From Acanthosoma haemorrhoidale (taxonomy: Eukaryota > Arthropoda > Insecta > Hemiptera > Acanthosomatidae): DNA of 64,000 bases. Made by a program: the position numbers and the translations under genes. The stretch spans positions 32,665,288 through 32,729,287 of the forward strand of contig OV884015.1 in NCBI GenBank assembly GCA_930367205.1, read 5' to 3'. Below, one piece after another: positions 22,218 to 34,499 of this stretch. Every line of letters starts with the position of its first letter. Positions within the stretch are counted from its first letter, which is position 1. The notes under the pieces are model-generated. The model made no database searches. It was not told where the DNA came from and saw only the letters and a program-made list of their open reading frames with translations.

Positions 22218-25157
22218 GGGGCGAAATGGAGCAAATAGGAGCGGTTAAGAGACTGGAGGATTGGAGGGAGAGTCTGAGGAGCGAGTTTAGGGATATCTTT
22301 TTCGCTGAAGGGGACAAGCTAGGAGTAACGGGGAAAACGCTATATGAGATCCCGTTAAAAGTAGAGCGGGTGACGTATGTGAAGGAGAGGCGGTATCCGC
22401 AAGCGCTCAGACAACACATTAGAAAGGAGATCGAGGATCTCAAGCGCCAAGGTATTATCAGAGATAGCACGTCTCCGTATAATAGCCCTTTGTGGGCAGT
22501 GAAAAAGAAAAGTCGACCGGGAGAATGTGAGGAAAAATACCTAAAAAAAAGTCGTGGTGGATTTTCGGAAACTTAACGATAATACCCTGGACGAAAAATA
22601 TCCGATCCCGCGGTTCGAAGACATCCTAGACAGACTAAACGGTGCAAAAATTTTTAGCACATTGGACCTAAAAGCAGGGTACCATCAGATCAAACTAGCT
22701 GCGCATGACCAACATAAAACGGCGTTTTCGTTTGAAAGAGGGCATTTTGAGTTCACGAGAATGCCGTTCGGTCTCAAAAATGCTCCAATAACCTTTCAGC
22801 GTCTCATGGACGAACTTCTGAGAGGAATGGACGAAAATATGTGCCAAATTTACATGGATGACCTGCTGATCTTCAGCCGAACGGAATCGGAACATATTCA
22901 ACACCTCCGGAACGTATTTGAGAGATTAAGGGATTTCGGGTTGAAACTGTCAATAGACAAATCGTCACTGGGGCAGGAGCAGATTAGTTTTTTAGGGCAC
23001 ACAATCTCACAGGAAGGGGTTCAGCCAGACTCGACGAAAGTAGAAGCGATCCAGAGAATGGAGGTGCCAAAAGATGTAAAAGGGATTCGGAGATTACTGG
23101 GCACGCTCAATTACTACCGCCGTTTCGTGCCGGACATGGCAGAATATATGGTACCCATTAACAATTTACTATGGAAAGGAGCACGGATAATGATCACGCC
23201 GCTGATAGAGCAGAATATCCGCAAATGCTTGGCACGTTTGCAGGAGGCGCCGATTTTGGCTTTCCCTAACTTTGAGAAGGATATCACGATCACCACCGAC
23301 GCAAGCGACTATGCCTTGGGGGCAGTATTGTCACAGGAAGGCGAAGACGGGGAAAGACCGGTGGCTTACGCGAGCAGACGCCTGACGGACACGGAGGCGC
23401 GGTACAGCGCTCTGGAACGAGAACTCCTCGGGATGGTGTGGGCCATTGGGCACTTCCGTCCGTATGTATTTGGCAGAAGGTTTCGAATACATACGGATCA
23501 CCGACCTCTTCAATGGGTCGGAAAACTCAAAGAATCCTCCTCAAGGGTAACAAGGTGGAAGGAATTCTTAGCCCAATACAATCTGGATATTGTATATAAG
23601 CCAGGCAAAGACAACGTCGTGGCAGATTGGCTGTCGCGCGCTATTATGGTGAACGCCATAGAAGAAGGGGAAACATCGAGCGGTATGAGGCAGTTCATTG
23701 AGGAATGGACGCCTGGAGAAGCGGGCAGGAGCAGCACACGGAAAGATAGTGACAGGAGTGCGGACACACCATCAGACAAGTCTATAGGAGAGAGACCGCG
23801 TGATATGGAGACGACGGACGAAATTATCAATGATAAGCGGAGGCAGATCATTTGGAAAACTCAAACATCGGGTGCTCTGAAAATACTCCATAGTACGTAC
23901 GGCAGGAGTCAGATCGCGACGATTTGGTCACTACCGGGAGTTCGAGGAGATCAAATTTGTCAGGCTCTCAAGGACGTGTCCAAACCCGGCAAAACACACC
24001 ATTTATTCGTGGGCAACGCGACTGTGTGGGACAAAATTAAAAAGCTGTGGCAGAAAGAGCTGTTGGGGGTGGATCGCTCGTTCATTCGGTGTCTTTCCGT
24101 GGTCCAAACCCTGCGGGACGAGGAGCAGCAACGCGAGTTAACACTGGCGTATCCCCAAGGAAAAACCAACCACCGTGGTGGGCAGGAGACGGCACAAGCA
24201 CTACGAAGGCGCTATTTTTGGTGGGGGATGCAGCGGACTATTCAGGAGGTAATCGGAGCATGCGAAGTTTGTCAGAAGACGAAATATGATAGACATCCCC
24301 CGCAGGGACTCCAGGAGGAATCACCCACGGCAGAAGCACCACTGACGGAGATTCAAGTGGACACCTTCACGTGGCGGGGTTTTAAGTGGGTCACTATCAT
24401 CGACCCATTTAGCAAAGTGGCTATGACCTACGCGGTGGGAGACAAGTCATCAGATTCCATATTACAAGCGCTCAACACATGGTTTCAATTCTACGGCATA
24501 CCAGAGAGGATCTCGTCGGACGGGGGACGGGAGTTTGACAATGCAACCGTGAGAGCCGAAATGCAAAAACGGGATGTGGCATGGCATTTTAATACCCCCG
24601 GGCATCCCAAGAGCAGGGGAACCAGCGAAAGGTTACACAGCACCCTCAGCGACCACTTACGCGTGTACCAGGTGGATAAAGGCCTGTCGGCGAACGTAGC
24701 GATGCCAATGGCGGTGGCGGCATACAACCACTCGATACATGCCACGACGGGGTTAGCACCCTTCGAAATTTAGTTCGGATTACGAGTGAGACCGAGGAAC
24801 TGGCCAGAGACGGTGGCGGATGAGGGAATGGTGGCACAGCTCCATAACACCCACATACAGCTCGGAAAGATGTGGTACAAAGTACGCGATAAGATTATGC
24901 GCGAAAAATCCAAGCGCGTGGCACGGGCAAATTTGAAGGTGCGGGATCGCATAGGAGCAATATCGATTGGGACCGTTGTGTACAGAAAAGTCGTGTCAAA
25001 TCGTAGTAAGGAACTTGTTCGGTATGAGGGGCCCTTTAAGGTCATCATAATTCGGGAACATAATCTCGTGACCATCGAGAGTATGACCACCCCAAAGAAG
25101 AGGCGAACCGTTCACATTGAACAGTTGAAACTCCCAACACAGGGGGGAGGGTGTTGA
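22214..25157 (+). pseudogene. pol: RT, RNase H and integrase, with breaks
   Basis: The N-terminal RT frame (22214-22576) holds IIRDSTSPYNSPLWAVKKK. Reading then changes frame in the A8 run near 22543-22550 and stays open to a TAG at 24771-24773. RT: VDFRKLND, FSTLDLKAGYHQI and YMDD (22851-22862). RNase H: TTDASDYALGAVLS (DAS 23299-23307) and HTDHRPLQW. Integrase: CEVCQ of the zinc finger, then Asp 24360-24362, Asp 24519-24521 and Glu 24627-24629, spaced as DD35E. Only one zinc-finger His (24171-24173) is seen; Pro (24153-24155) sits where the first would be expected. After the TAG the same frame continues to 25157 with a GPF module (YEGPFKVIIIRE). Confidence 0.92.
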
Positions 25158-25490
25158 ATGTGCGTAAGATGGTGTGCCCTCGATCCAATACGGAGCAACT
25201 GATCCGGAATCATATACTTCACATGTGCTGCTCAGAGAGAGTTTTTGTTTTCATTATTTATATTGTGGATGTTCCATTTTTTTTTTACCTGGCAGCCACC
25301 GGGTCTAGGGCGAATGTATTATTTTTTGTTATTATTATTTTTGTTTTATTTCTGTATTATCTCTTTTCTTTGTGTCCTGTTTTTTTGTGTGGACTATGAA
25401 TATATTAGACCGTAAACGTGATGTAAGGGATTACAGGCTGTGTGCTGCGTGCGGCGGACCTTGGAGTTTACGAAGAGATATGCGTAAACT
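25158..25490 (+). other. 3' non-coding region of the gypsy element; no env
   Basis: About 340 bp between the integrase stop and the polypurine tract. It holds only a short T-rich hydrophobic frame (to 25399) with no signal for an envelope protein. Confidence 0.7.
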
Positions 25491-25500
25491 AGCAGGGGGG
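25491..25500 (+). other. Polypurine tract
   Basis: AGCAGGGGGG lies directly against the 3' LTR, where plus-strand cDNA synthesis is primed in LTR elements. Confidence 0.8.
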
Positions 25501-25684
25501 AGTTAAGGTTCGGACGTCGTAGGCAGCCAGCCTAATCCTTAAGTCATCGGGATGTAAACTTCCCGAATGTATTTAGAGAGGCTTTAAAAGGCTCAAATAA
25601 AAACAGTCTTGTGACAACTCTCGTTCAGTAACTACATTCAACCTCTTTCCTTTTTCTTCTCGTTTTCGTTGACGATCGTTAACT
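25501..25684 (+). repeat. 3' LTR of the gypsy element (184 bp)
   Basis: Identical to the 5' LTR except for one A-to-T substitution in the GTAAACATCCC/GTAAACTTCCC block and a short segment after AAATAAAAA (AATTAAATA-type versus CAG) that makes it five bases shorter. Confidence 0.95.
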
Positions 25685-25780
25685 TATATTTTATTGTATA
25701 TTATAATAGCTATATCGAAGTCTATAAGAGAAAAGAAAGTCTATATAGAGAACTTTGAATGAGTAAAAAAGTAGGAATTC

Positions 25781-25848
25781 TTTGTTGTTGCCTTACCTTT
25801 GTTGTTGCCTCACCTTTGTTGTTGCCTTACCTTTGTTGTTACCTAAAA
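25781..25848. repeat. 17-bp tandem repeat, four copies
   Basis: The unit TTTGTTGTTGCCTTACC starts at 25781, 25798, 25815 and 25832, with one or two substitutions. It begins about 100 bp after the gypsy element. Confidence 0.85.
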
Positions 25849-26536
25849 CAATTACAATTAATGGTTTTCAGAAACGGGTTTTGCCAGTAAACTGTGATTA
25901 CACAAAGTCATTCAAATCGAGTTTGTAACTTAATCCCATTCCTCATTTTGTAAAGAAAGATATATTCATTTAATGCCTCGATTGTGGTGAAGTATTCCTA
26001 TGAAATTATTGCACTATTAATCAGTTAATTACTGGGTGATTAAAACCAATGGTATTATTAAATTAGATATTCTGGCACTATCGTATATATTTTATATATA
26101 ATATGTTGACCATTTCGTGTAGTGTAAATCAGAATTATGATATTTTTTTAAAAATATTTATATGGTTCAGCCAGTGGCCACGGTATCGGAGCCGACAAAG
26201 TTAAATAAATATTTGTTATTACGGGCCATTGTCCCAGGCTAAAAAATTTTACACTTCCTCGGAATAATCCGGAAATATTCCTACTGAAAATGTATTTGTC
26301 AAGGGTTAGGCTCAGATGATTTAATCTTGCTGGATTTTGAACCATTGGTTGTTTCCAAGAGAGGTGCTTGCTGAATCATGCCATGTATTTTATTCGGCGC
26401 GATCTATCCGGATTTTCAAAATTATTTTCCAGTAAATGATGATAGGGAACGTTTCGCTACTCTCAAACCTATACAGCTGCCTTAATTGCTCAGCTAAATG
26501 ATGTTATTTTCTGTCATCCAATGACACTGCTATCTC
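25849..26536. other. No recognised gene
   Basis: AT-rich non-coding DNA between the gypsy element and a LINE-B copy. Confidence 0.5.
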
Positions 26537-27567
26537 TATAATCTTCGCCATATTTGCCGATAACACTACAGTCTTGTTACCCCACCCTGACCCCGATATA
26601 GCATCCCATAACCTTCAAAAACACCTTGATGAGATCGAGTATTGGTACAACCAATAGCGGATCAAAGTTAATGAAGCAAAATGTTCCCACATTACATTCG
26701 CCATCTGTCGCGATTCTTGTAAACTAGTTTATTTTAATTCCATTCCTCTCCCTGTATCCGAGACAGTACGGTACTTAGGCTTCCATCTCGACAAACGACT
26801 GACCTGGAACCCACATACCAGACAAAAAAGACAAGAACTAAACAGAGGCTTTGGGCAACTGTACAGACTACTTCAAAGGGCATCCAATCTCTCAATAGAA
26901 AATAAACCACTAATCTACAAAGTTGTACTTAAACCAATCTGAACATACGAAATAGAGCTATAGGGGACAGCAAGTCGAACATCAAGCGCATTCATTCCTT
27001 TCATCAAAAGTCCTGAGAACAATAGTAAATGCTCCTTATTATGTCAGCAACAAAACCCTTCATAACGATCATAATATACCCTACATTCTTGAACTTGAAC
27101 TGAAACTTGGAAGGGACGGTCCAAGTTCATGAAGATCCATAGTAACCTAATCCAACCACCCTAATCTCGTAGCACAGTCATTGCACTGCACCACTCATCC
27201 TTATAATCTTTCTCGGAGACTGAACGGTAGTGGCCTCGTGGCCTGCTATAAATGCGTGACAGTGGGAGTCCTGGCAATGGTCAGTTTCTCCAATGATGTC
27301 CTGAGCGTATGTGGCTCTCGCTCTCTTTGTCAGCCTCCACTGGCTCGTATCCGGGGACGCGGCTTACGGAGGAGGGTGGGGGACTTCCCAAGACTCCGCT
27401 TCCTCTTTTGCATGCGAGGGAGGTGACAACCATGTGGATTTGAAATGGCCCCTTGGATGTTTGTAATTATTGTATGAATAAGAACATTTATCTCAATTAC
27501 TTATTAGCTAATAAGGCAGATTGTAATTTTAGCACAATAAAAGAATAAATATTATATAATCTTTGCC
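26537..27567 (+). mobile_element. LINE-B copy with RT C terminus and 3' UTR
   Basis: The element (26550-27554) is flanked by TATAATCTT(C/T)GCC at 26537-26549 and 27555-27567, with one mismatch. The 5' half translates with stops into a Jockey-type RT segment: FADNTTVLLPHPDPDIASH, IKVNEAKCSHITF, VRYLGFHLDKRLTW and NKPLIYKVVLKPI. The second half is the LINE-B 3' UTR ending CAGATTGTAATTTTAGCAC and AATAAAAGAATAAA. The ADN at the start is equivalent to the catalytic ADD block. It is 5'-truncated just upstream and non-functional. Confidence 0.85.
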
Positions 27568-27996
27568 AGTTTTCTTTTGTAGTATATCACTATGATATCG
27601 GGCCTACTATTTAAAACTGGTAATGATGGGATGATCCTAGTAGATAGTGATATTATTCCCTGGGACAATTGATATTCTGGTTATATGTTGATTCCAAATT
27701 ATACCTAAACATATTATACATTTGAACATCCAGTTTTATTATACTACCCCCATGTGAAGCATTTCCCAAAGTGTTTACTTCAGCAATGGTTTTTCTTATG
27801 CATGAATTGCATTTTTTGGCCATTTTTAATGCATTATTTGGTAAATTTTTGAATTACATTTAATTTTGTAAAATATTATATTATTTTCCCATTAAACTCA
27901 AAATAAATAAATAAAGATATCCAAACTTCAATTAAATAAAAAAAATATTTTCAGTTCCAGTTACAAGGTCTACAAAATAAAATGAAATGTTTTGGT

Positions 27997-28443
27997 CACG
28001 TATAATACAAAAACAACGTTATTATAAAATTACAATCTGCCTCATTGGGCAATAAGTAATTGTGATAATATTTACAATTCATCATTCACTCGCTCATAGA
28101 CACAATATTTACCAACAGCCCAAAGGCCTCCCAAATCCACATGGTTGTCACCTCCCTCGCATGCGAAAGAGGAAGCGGAGTCTTGGGAAGTCCCCCACGC
28201 TCCTCCGTCAGCCGCGTCACCGGATACGTGCCAGTGGAGGCTGACGAAGAGTGCGAGGGCCACAGACCCTCAGGCCATGATTGGAGAAACTGGCCATTCC
28301 CAGAACTCCCACTGTTATGCATTCATAGCAGGTCACGAGGCCGTTTTAGTTTCCGAGGAGGATTGTAGGGATGAGTGGCGCAGTGCAATGACTGTGCTAA
28401 GGTATAAGGGTGGTTGGATAGGTTACTATGGACACGTATAATA
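27997..28443 (-). mobile_element. LINE-B 3' copy with 11-bp TSD
   Basis: A 425-bp minus-strand copy (28008-28432) lies between CACGTATAATA at 27997-28007 and 28433-28443. It contains the 3' UTR with CATGGTTGTCACCTCCCTC and GGCCACAGACCCTCAGG-type blocks. The several short frames at 28062-28505 are shadows of this non-coding repeat. Confidence 0.88.
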
Positions 28444-29466
28444 AAATATCTTTTCCCAACCATTATTTTAAATTTGAGAAAGTCACATGGCTCCTGCAAT
28501 GCCATAAACGACTTATCTCTGATCCTGGTTCACACTGTGGATCTTCTAAACTCGTCTTAGCCTGAAATACTAGATGTATTTCCTCGCTGTCTTGCGCTAC
28601 CCTGTAATTTGGTCTGCTCACATGGCAGTTAATTCCACCATGTTACATACTGTATGTCTCATTACTTCTCTAGTGTGTTAGTCGCTATGTTGAAACCATC
28701 CCTTCTTTACTTATGCATCTGATGGCTACATTATAGAGTAGTCTATTCACGGATGAGGTAGATTCATTCTATGTATTATCCTCAGTTAGCAGTGATAAAC
28801 ATAATGCAATTGAAATCCCCACTCGCAGTTCCAGAACACCACCGTACATTCCGTACAAAATGGCTGACATATCGTACCGGAAAGTATAAACCAATAATCG
28901 ACGTTTGTGGATTAAATTACACGTGAGATAAAAAGAGCAATTGCCACATTAGGCCCTTACGCTCACAATTATGTAAGCCAATAGAACATTAAACAAATTA
29001 AATATATAAGTTGGAGATCTAGTTAGAATGGTGGGAGGGGGACTGTTTAACATCATACATCAAACAAATATTTATAACTAGAAAGAAAATATGATCTTGG
29101 GGTTATTGCTTTGTAATGGAATTGTTACTCTACGCTTGTAGACGCGCCTCGACCACGGTGTGTGCAAACAAGTTGATCCTGACGACAAAATTCGTCTTCC
29201 TCCGTATAATATTTCACAACATAGAACTACAGCGAACAAATAAGGCTCTACAGTCATACCAAGACATCTGGTCTTTGTATGTATCTACGTGACTCTTTTG
29301 AGGACTAAACTCAATGTTTCATTCACTAATTAATTGGTCACGAACTAAACTCCACTAACCAGCGACCTCCAATAGAGCTAGACTATACTACCAGGAAAGG
29401 GCCTCGACAATACCGAACACAATGTTGTAGATTCAGATCAGATTCTATAATTAATTTAAGAGTATC
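28444..29466. other. No recognised gene
   Basis: Moderately AT-rich DNA without a usable frame or repeat signature. Confidence 0.5.
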
Positions 29467-29722
29467 TGTCGAGTTGTCACAAGGGGGTGCCTAGTGACGA
29501 AGTGGGGGTCAACCCTAATCAATTAGGCTATGACCTGGACAATTGCTTCATGACGGGTCTTACTACTGTACTATCTGACTTCATATCTGATAGGTATGTG
29601 CTCCGACAGTGCACTATTTTCAGGAGAAGAGGTACAGGGTAGGTATTGTAGGTGGTTTATGTGGTATTTAAATGGCCACGAATTGACCCTGGGTACCTGA
29701 GGGTAGGCGAAAACCGTAAATC
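29467..29722 (+). mobile_element. SL element fragment, 3'-truncated
   Basis: Starts TGTCGAGTTGTCACAAGG and follows the SL order through TAGGTATGTGCTCCGACAG and GGAGAAGAGGTACAGGG to about 29722. The rest of the element, including its CA end, is missing. Diverged, so probably older than the five full copies. Confidence 0.75.
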
Positions 29723-31682
29723 GGAAATCGATTCAGTAATTGTTGATTGACGTTATACCACCCATGAAACATCAGAAAGTGTATAACATAGCATTATTAT
29801 TACATATTTTAACTTTATGAACAACAGTACTACTAATAAAATCGGCAGGTTCGGATAAAACCCTATAACCTCTAGAGCCCTCGTGCCCGTCCTTATAATT
29901 TCAATACTTTTAATTAAATTTTAATAAAAATTGATATTTCTTTTCTGGACCGACTCTTTTTTTTAAGGTTGTATTTTTTTGTTCATTGGAATTTTCATAA
30001 CAAGGTTTTTAATCTTACTATGAGAACAGTACAAAAGTTGTTCTGCCTCATATATTAGCAAGATGCTGCGAGATATAAATTCTTTCATGCATAATAAAAG
30101 AATTCCCTAATATTAAACATTTCATCTCTCAATAGATAGATATTTCTAATGCAAGCTATATGCATGTGGTTTCGTTTGACTCGTTAAATATAAATTTTAT
30201 GACCCTTTTATGTGAGAAGCAGTATATTCTTTTCCTTAATTAGGAGTAAAATTAGATATTATTAAGATCACTTAATTTCCCCACTATATGAAAAATTAGT
30301 TTGTTTTACTCTTAACATAAACCTGAAATTGCTACGAAATTATCAGTTTCTGAAAAAATTGTATTCGGAATTATTGAGAAACAATATTTATTTGTATCAT
30401 TTAACACACAGTCAATTATAATTTACCTTTCACACAATTATTAAAATTTCTATAATTACGATGCCGTCCCTCTCTAACAAAGACCCAGATTTCATAGTTA
30501 AAATATTTAAAAAAAAAAAATAATCTTTAAGAATTGCCTTGGACATTTTTTATTAGCTCTACATAAATTATTTTTCTGAAATAGCTTTGATTTTTTTTAG
30601 CGTTTACTGTACTGACGTTAGTCCTATACATGTTTAAAAGCGAAACCTCAACTCTCGCGTCCAGTACAAAGGGAAGATCCCTTTAATTTATGAGATTTTG
30701 AATCGGGTATGATTCAATATTATGACTGATTGTAAACTGATTTAGAAATGTATGGGATAGTTTTTTCATATGCCTTCTAGGGGAACAAGGAATGATAAAA
30801 TTTTATAAGTTCTGTGCGTGACTTCATATTATATTATTTATTTTCCATTACTGTTTCGTTAATAAAACTAAAATATGTTACTAAATTTGTGACCTACGAA
30901 CTGTACTAGACCCGCGTATATATAAAAAACCCACGGTGGGTTTACACCTAGTAAATATATAAATACTTAATCTCTCTAAACGTAAATAAACAAATATGCA
31001 TTAATTCTTTACATTGACTTATGCATGTAGATTTTTCTACTAATTTCCATTGTTGTGTTTTGACCAAAAACTAATATTTCAAGAAGTTTGAAATTTCAGC
31101 TCTTAGCTCGGTTGAGTTATTTTGCATCCGTATAAGATAAATACAGTCTCTCGCCAGGTCCAAAGTGCAACCCCCTCTTAGGTTTGCTGGTAAACTAAAT
31201 TATTAATGAACAATTTTGTTAAAAAAAACAAAACTACTATTATCAATTAACGGGGCCTTGAAATATAATTGCTAACAAACAAGCCACAAAAAGAAGGCAG
31301 ATTTTCTAATTAAGCTGTGCAGGTAAGATAAATTAGGTCGGCAGCGGAACTGTGGCTGAATAGAATGCTTCGAATTAGTCTTCGCTAAGCATAGCATTTC
31401 CCTAATGTATCCTTGTTAATTAATTATATAAATACCACTGCTTTATATGTAATGATATTTTACAAATGTAATTACATTTATCATCTACTAGCGGGCTCGT
31501 TGTACATTGTATATTCGAGTTAAAAAAACATTTATATAAAGCATAAATCCAACTATGACTTAATTGTTAGCGATGAACCGTTCATTATCGGGTTAGGCTC
31601 ATGAAAAAAATATGTCTTCGTCAAATTCATTTCGGCATTCTATGTAATCTGCCTCAGCTCCTGGCAATATGAAAAGAAATGT
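29723..31682. other. No recognised gene
   Basis: Very AT-rich non-coding DNA. A small palindrome AAACCCAC-G-GTGGGTTT lies near 30928-30945, probably by chance. Confidence 0.5.
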
Positions 31683-31850
31683 GAATGATGAAGAACAAAG
31701 GGTATAGTATGAATGATGAAGAACAAAGGGTATAGTATGAATGATGAAGAACAAAGGGTATAGCATGAATGATGAAGAACAAAGGGTATAGTATGAATGA
31801 TGAAGAACAAAGGGTATAGTATGAATGATGAAGAACAAAGGGTATAGCAT
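31683..31850. repeat. 28-bp minisatellite, six copies, 84-bp higher order
   Basis: The 28-bp unit starts GAATGATGAAGAACAAAG and ends GGTATAG(T/C)AT. Copies start at 31683, 31711, 31739, 31767, 31795 and 31823. They are nearly identical, and the variable base runs T,T,C,T,T,C, so copies 1-3 and 4-6 form two 84-bp blocks. An open frame on the minus strand across it is an artefact of the repeat. The unit resembles the LINE-B 3' UTR stretch GAATGATGAA...GGTATGAATGAG (48525-48557). Confidence 0.95.
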
Positions 31851-31855
31851 GAATG

Positions 31856-34100
31856 AGATCTTATGTCCCAGCTATGTATCGACCAAATGGAAATTTAAAT
31901 TTTCTTCAAATAAATATCTATAAAAGAAAAGTGTACGTACAAATGCCCAAATAAAGAAATCGCATAATTTTACCATTTTAAATTCTATCCTATTTTCACA
32001 GACCTACCTATTTTTGTTCCTATACTTGTGTTACTAACTTACGTTAATAAGTATTTCCTTGTTGTACATTATTTTCTTGTTATCCGGACCTCCCGGCACG
32101 GACCTACGTTGTTAGTCTTCCATTCCACCCAAGAATAAATTTAATGAAAATTTTAACATCTCTTTTTAATTAGCCTAAGCTAATATGCTCCCGACAAACT
32201 TATCAAAGCATTAACTAACTACATCCATGAAGCTTTGTGATGGTCTTTTGTGGGGTATATTATGGAATCTGTAACTCACTCTTTATATATTAAATAAATG
32301 GTTTTGAAAAATTGAAAAATTCGGAAGAAGTTATCTTAAGTTTTTGATCTCTAAATTAAAATTATTATTGCATTATAATTGTTAATGTTTGGATACACAT
32401 GGGAGTAATGCTTATGAGACTTTTCAACAGCTTGTGGGCAACGAATTTATGAATCTTAAAAGTTAGTGAAATGTGTCCGATATCTTTTTTTGTTGTACCT
32501 TTTTTATCTACCATCCAAAAGATATTTAATTTCAAATGGTTAAAACCTTTTTTTATGCCCGCTATCATATAGAATCACACTAACTACAATTATCCCAGGA
32601 CTTGTTCTCAACCACTCAGGTGTATGTTGAATAGCTATGCCAGGACCAGGCTTTACCTAACACACTTCAAAAGTAATCAAAGAATAATAAACGTCCTAGA
32701 AAACGTAAATAAAAATAGACGCAAAAAAAAAAATATATACATATAAAAACCCGTAACAGACAAGAAGATAGCCTAAAAACCAAAAACATTCACCAGACAA
32801 CCAGCATTGAAGTGACCACGCCGTCATCGGGGAACAGAATAAAAATCACTTCTAAAAAATGACACTATTAATACAAACAACATTTCTGTTTTTGTATATC
32901 ATTTCCAAGTCAAGTTCATAATTTTCCAAACCGAATTCAGAATTTCCCAAATCAAATTAAGAATTTTATAGTAAGTCAAATATTTTAGTATCGTAACTGT
33001 GAAACAGACAGATCGGCACAAAAGTTTTAATTTTCAGTTTTAGTCCACATAAAAATTCAATTCAATTTATATAAATATACAAAAATAGACTAGCATGATA
33101 ACATATTATATTTTAAAATTGATTAATACATAGTTGAAAAAATACAAAAAATAATTCACATTAAGTTTACAAAAAGGAATTTTTCTCCATTGTTATTAAA
33201 TCAACGAATTCGTTTAAGCTAATTTATTACATTTTAGCTATGCATCAGCAGATTATGTTAAATTTTTTCATGTCATTTTTTTTACGTAAGTCTGATGTTT
33301 CTTTTCTTTCAAAAGAATTTCTTTCATTTGGTTTAATATTTTTTTAATTAAATGCTCACATAGAATTATACCTATAAAACTCTTTGTTTGTTTACGTAAT
33401 TATTTTTTTGATAATTTCATTTCATAAATGTTGTTATTTAAAATTCTAAAAAAATGTAAATATCTGTAATATTGTAATCAAAATTGCGTAAAAATCAGTT
33501 TAGTTTACATTAAAGCAAATGAAAAAATTTATTCGTCAAGAACATCAAATAAAGAAATTCGGCACTTAAAAATGGCCTGAAAAAGTAGAAAATAAATCTA
33601 ATGGTGAAATCCAAAGTATTAGATGTAATAAATACGATGATTTATTAATTCTGGGACCATTCCTATAAGTAATCTTGAAGTAAATTTTGATTTTTTAAAT
33701 TATGTATTAATTAATAAATTATAAAATGTATTAATATAAAATTAATATAAATATAAAATACGATACATTGAATTGAATTCTTGTAGATTAATAAAACTCG
33801 AACTATTGTGTTTATTTATCTGTTTTACAATACAATTGTTACAGCCCCAAAATATTTCAAGACCAAAAACTTTAACGATTTCACTTGGAAATGTATTTAG
33901 TTGATTTTCTAATTTTAGCTCTCAGAATGTCAATTTATTACTAAAAGCTCTTGGATATAAAAACTTGTGCTTTCATGGGGGGAGAAAAACGTTTGTTATT
34001 TCAACCTCTGAAATATTTTGGCTAAGAACCTAAAATGTACTTGAAGAATTATGAATGAAAAATTCTCGTGTACATGTACTGTTTGACATTATGTTGTATG
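31856..34100. other. No recognised gene
   Basis: Very AT-rich DNA with homopolymer A/T runs and no usable frame. Presumably intronic or intergenic. Confidence 0.5.
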
Positions 34101-34106
34101 TTGCAG

Positions 34107-34186
34107 GCACGCTGGCAAATATCCCACTTGCACATGTCCTGCTGGATTCACAGGGACCAAGTGTGAAACCGCCATCTTTGATCCAG
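34107..34186 (+). CDS. EGF-like domain exon (C-terminal half of one repeat)
   Basis: An 80-bp exon candidate follows the acceptor TATGTTGTATGTTGCAG and ends at the donor GTAATT (34187). Read from 34108 it encodes HAGKYPTCTCPAGFTGTKCE and then TAIFDP. The pattern C-x-C-P-x-G-F-x-G-x-x-C is the fourth to sixth cysteine of an EGF-like module, so this is part of a secreted or cell-surface protein. It enters in phase 2 and leaves in phase 1. The next coding exon I can propose is at 58.3 kb. No upstream exon was found in the window. The gene cannot be named from this fragment. Confidence 0.65.
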
Positions 34187-34499
34187 GTAATTCTCACATC
34201 ATTCATTCATAATAATAAGACTATCATAACATCGTTGGCCACATTTAATTTATTTTTTGGGATTTTCGAGAGTATGTGTGTTTTCTCACTTAGGTGGTTA
34301 CTAAGCTAAATTATATCTAATCGTTATGTCGACTGAACATGAGTCTATTCTTTGGTTCTGGCCAAGACTCATTGAATTGTGATAAAGTAATAAGTTCTAA
34401 TAATAATTGTGGGGAATTGTCCCTTGTAATAATTGGAAGCGGGCTAGGGCTAGGGTCCCTGCAGCCCTGCCGCTGTCCGAGGAGTGTCGAGAAAAAAAT

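Larger units (their letters stand above)
20302..25688 (+). mobile_element. Ty3/gypsy LTR retrotransposon, nearly complete, no env
   Basis: The element spans 20306-25684 with TATA duplicated on each side (20302-20305, 25685-25688). Order: 5' LTR, primer-binding site, gag, protease, RT, RNase H, integrase, a 3' non-coding stretch of about 340 bp, polypurine tract, 3' LTR. AGTTAA...TTAACT ends and a TATA target resemble insect gypsy/17.6-type elements, but no envelope frame follows integrase. The two LTRs differ by one substitution (20351/25546 region) and one short indel region, so insertion is recent. The coding region has four frame changes and an in-frame TAG, so this copy as given could not make an intact Gag-Pol. 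Confidence 0.95.

Noticed and set aside
25157..25400. Hydrophobic frame after integrase as an env gene
   Set aside because: Only 82 residues and T-rich, with no signal peptide, glycosylation or fusion features of an envelope protein.
31599..31850. 83-residue repetitive hydrophobic frame on the minus strand
   Set aside because: It is created by the 28-bp minisatellite, whose length modulo 3 cycles all frames without stops. There is no gene context.
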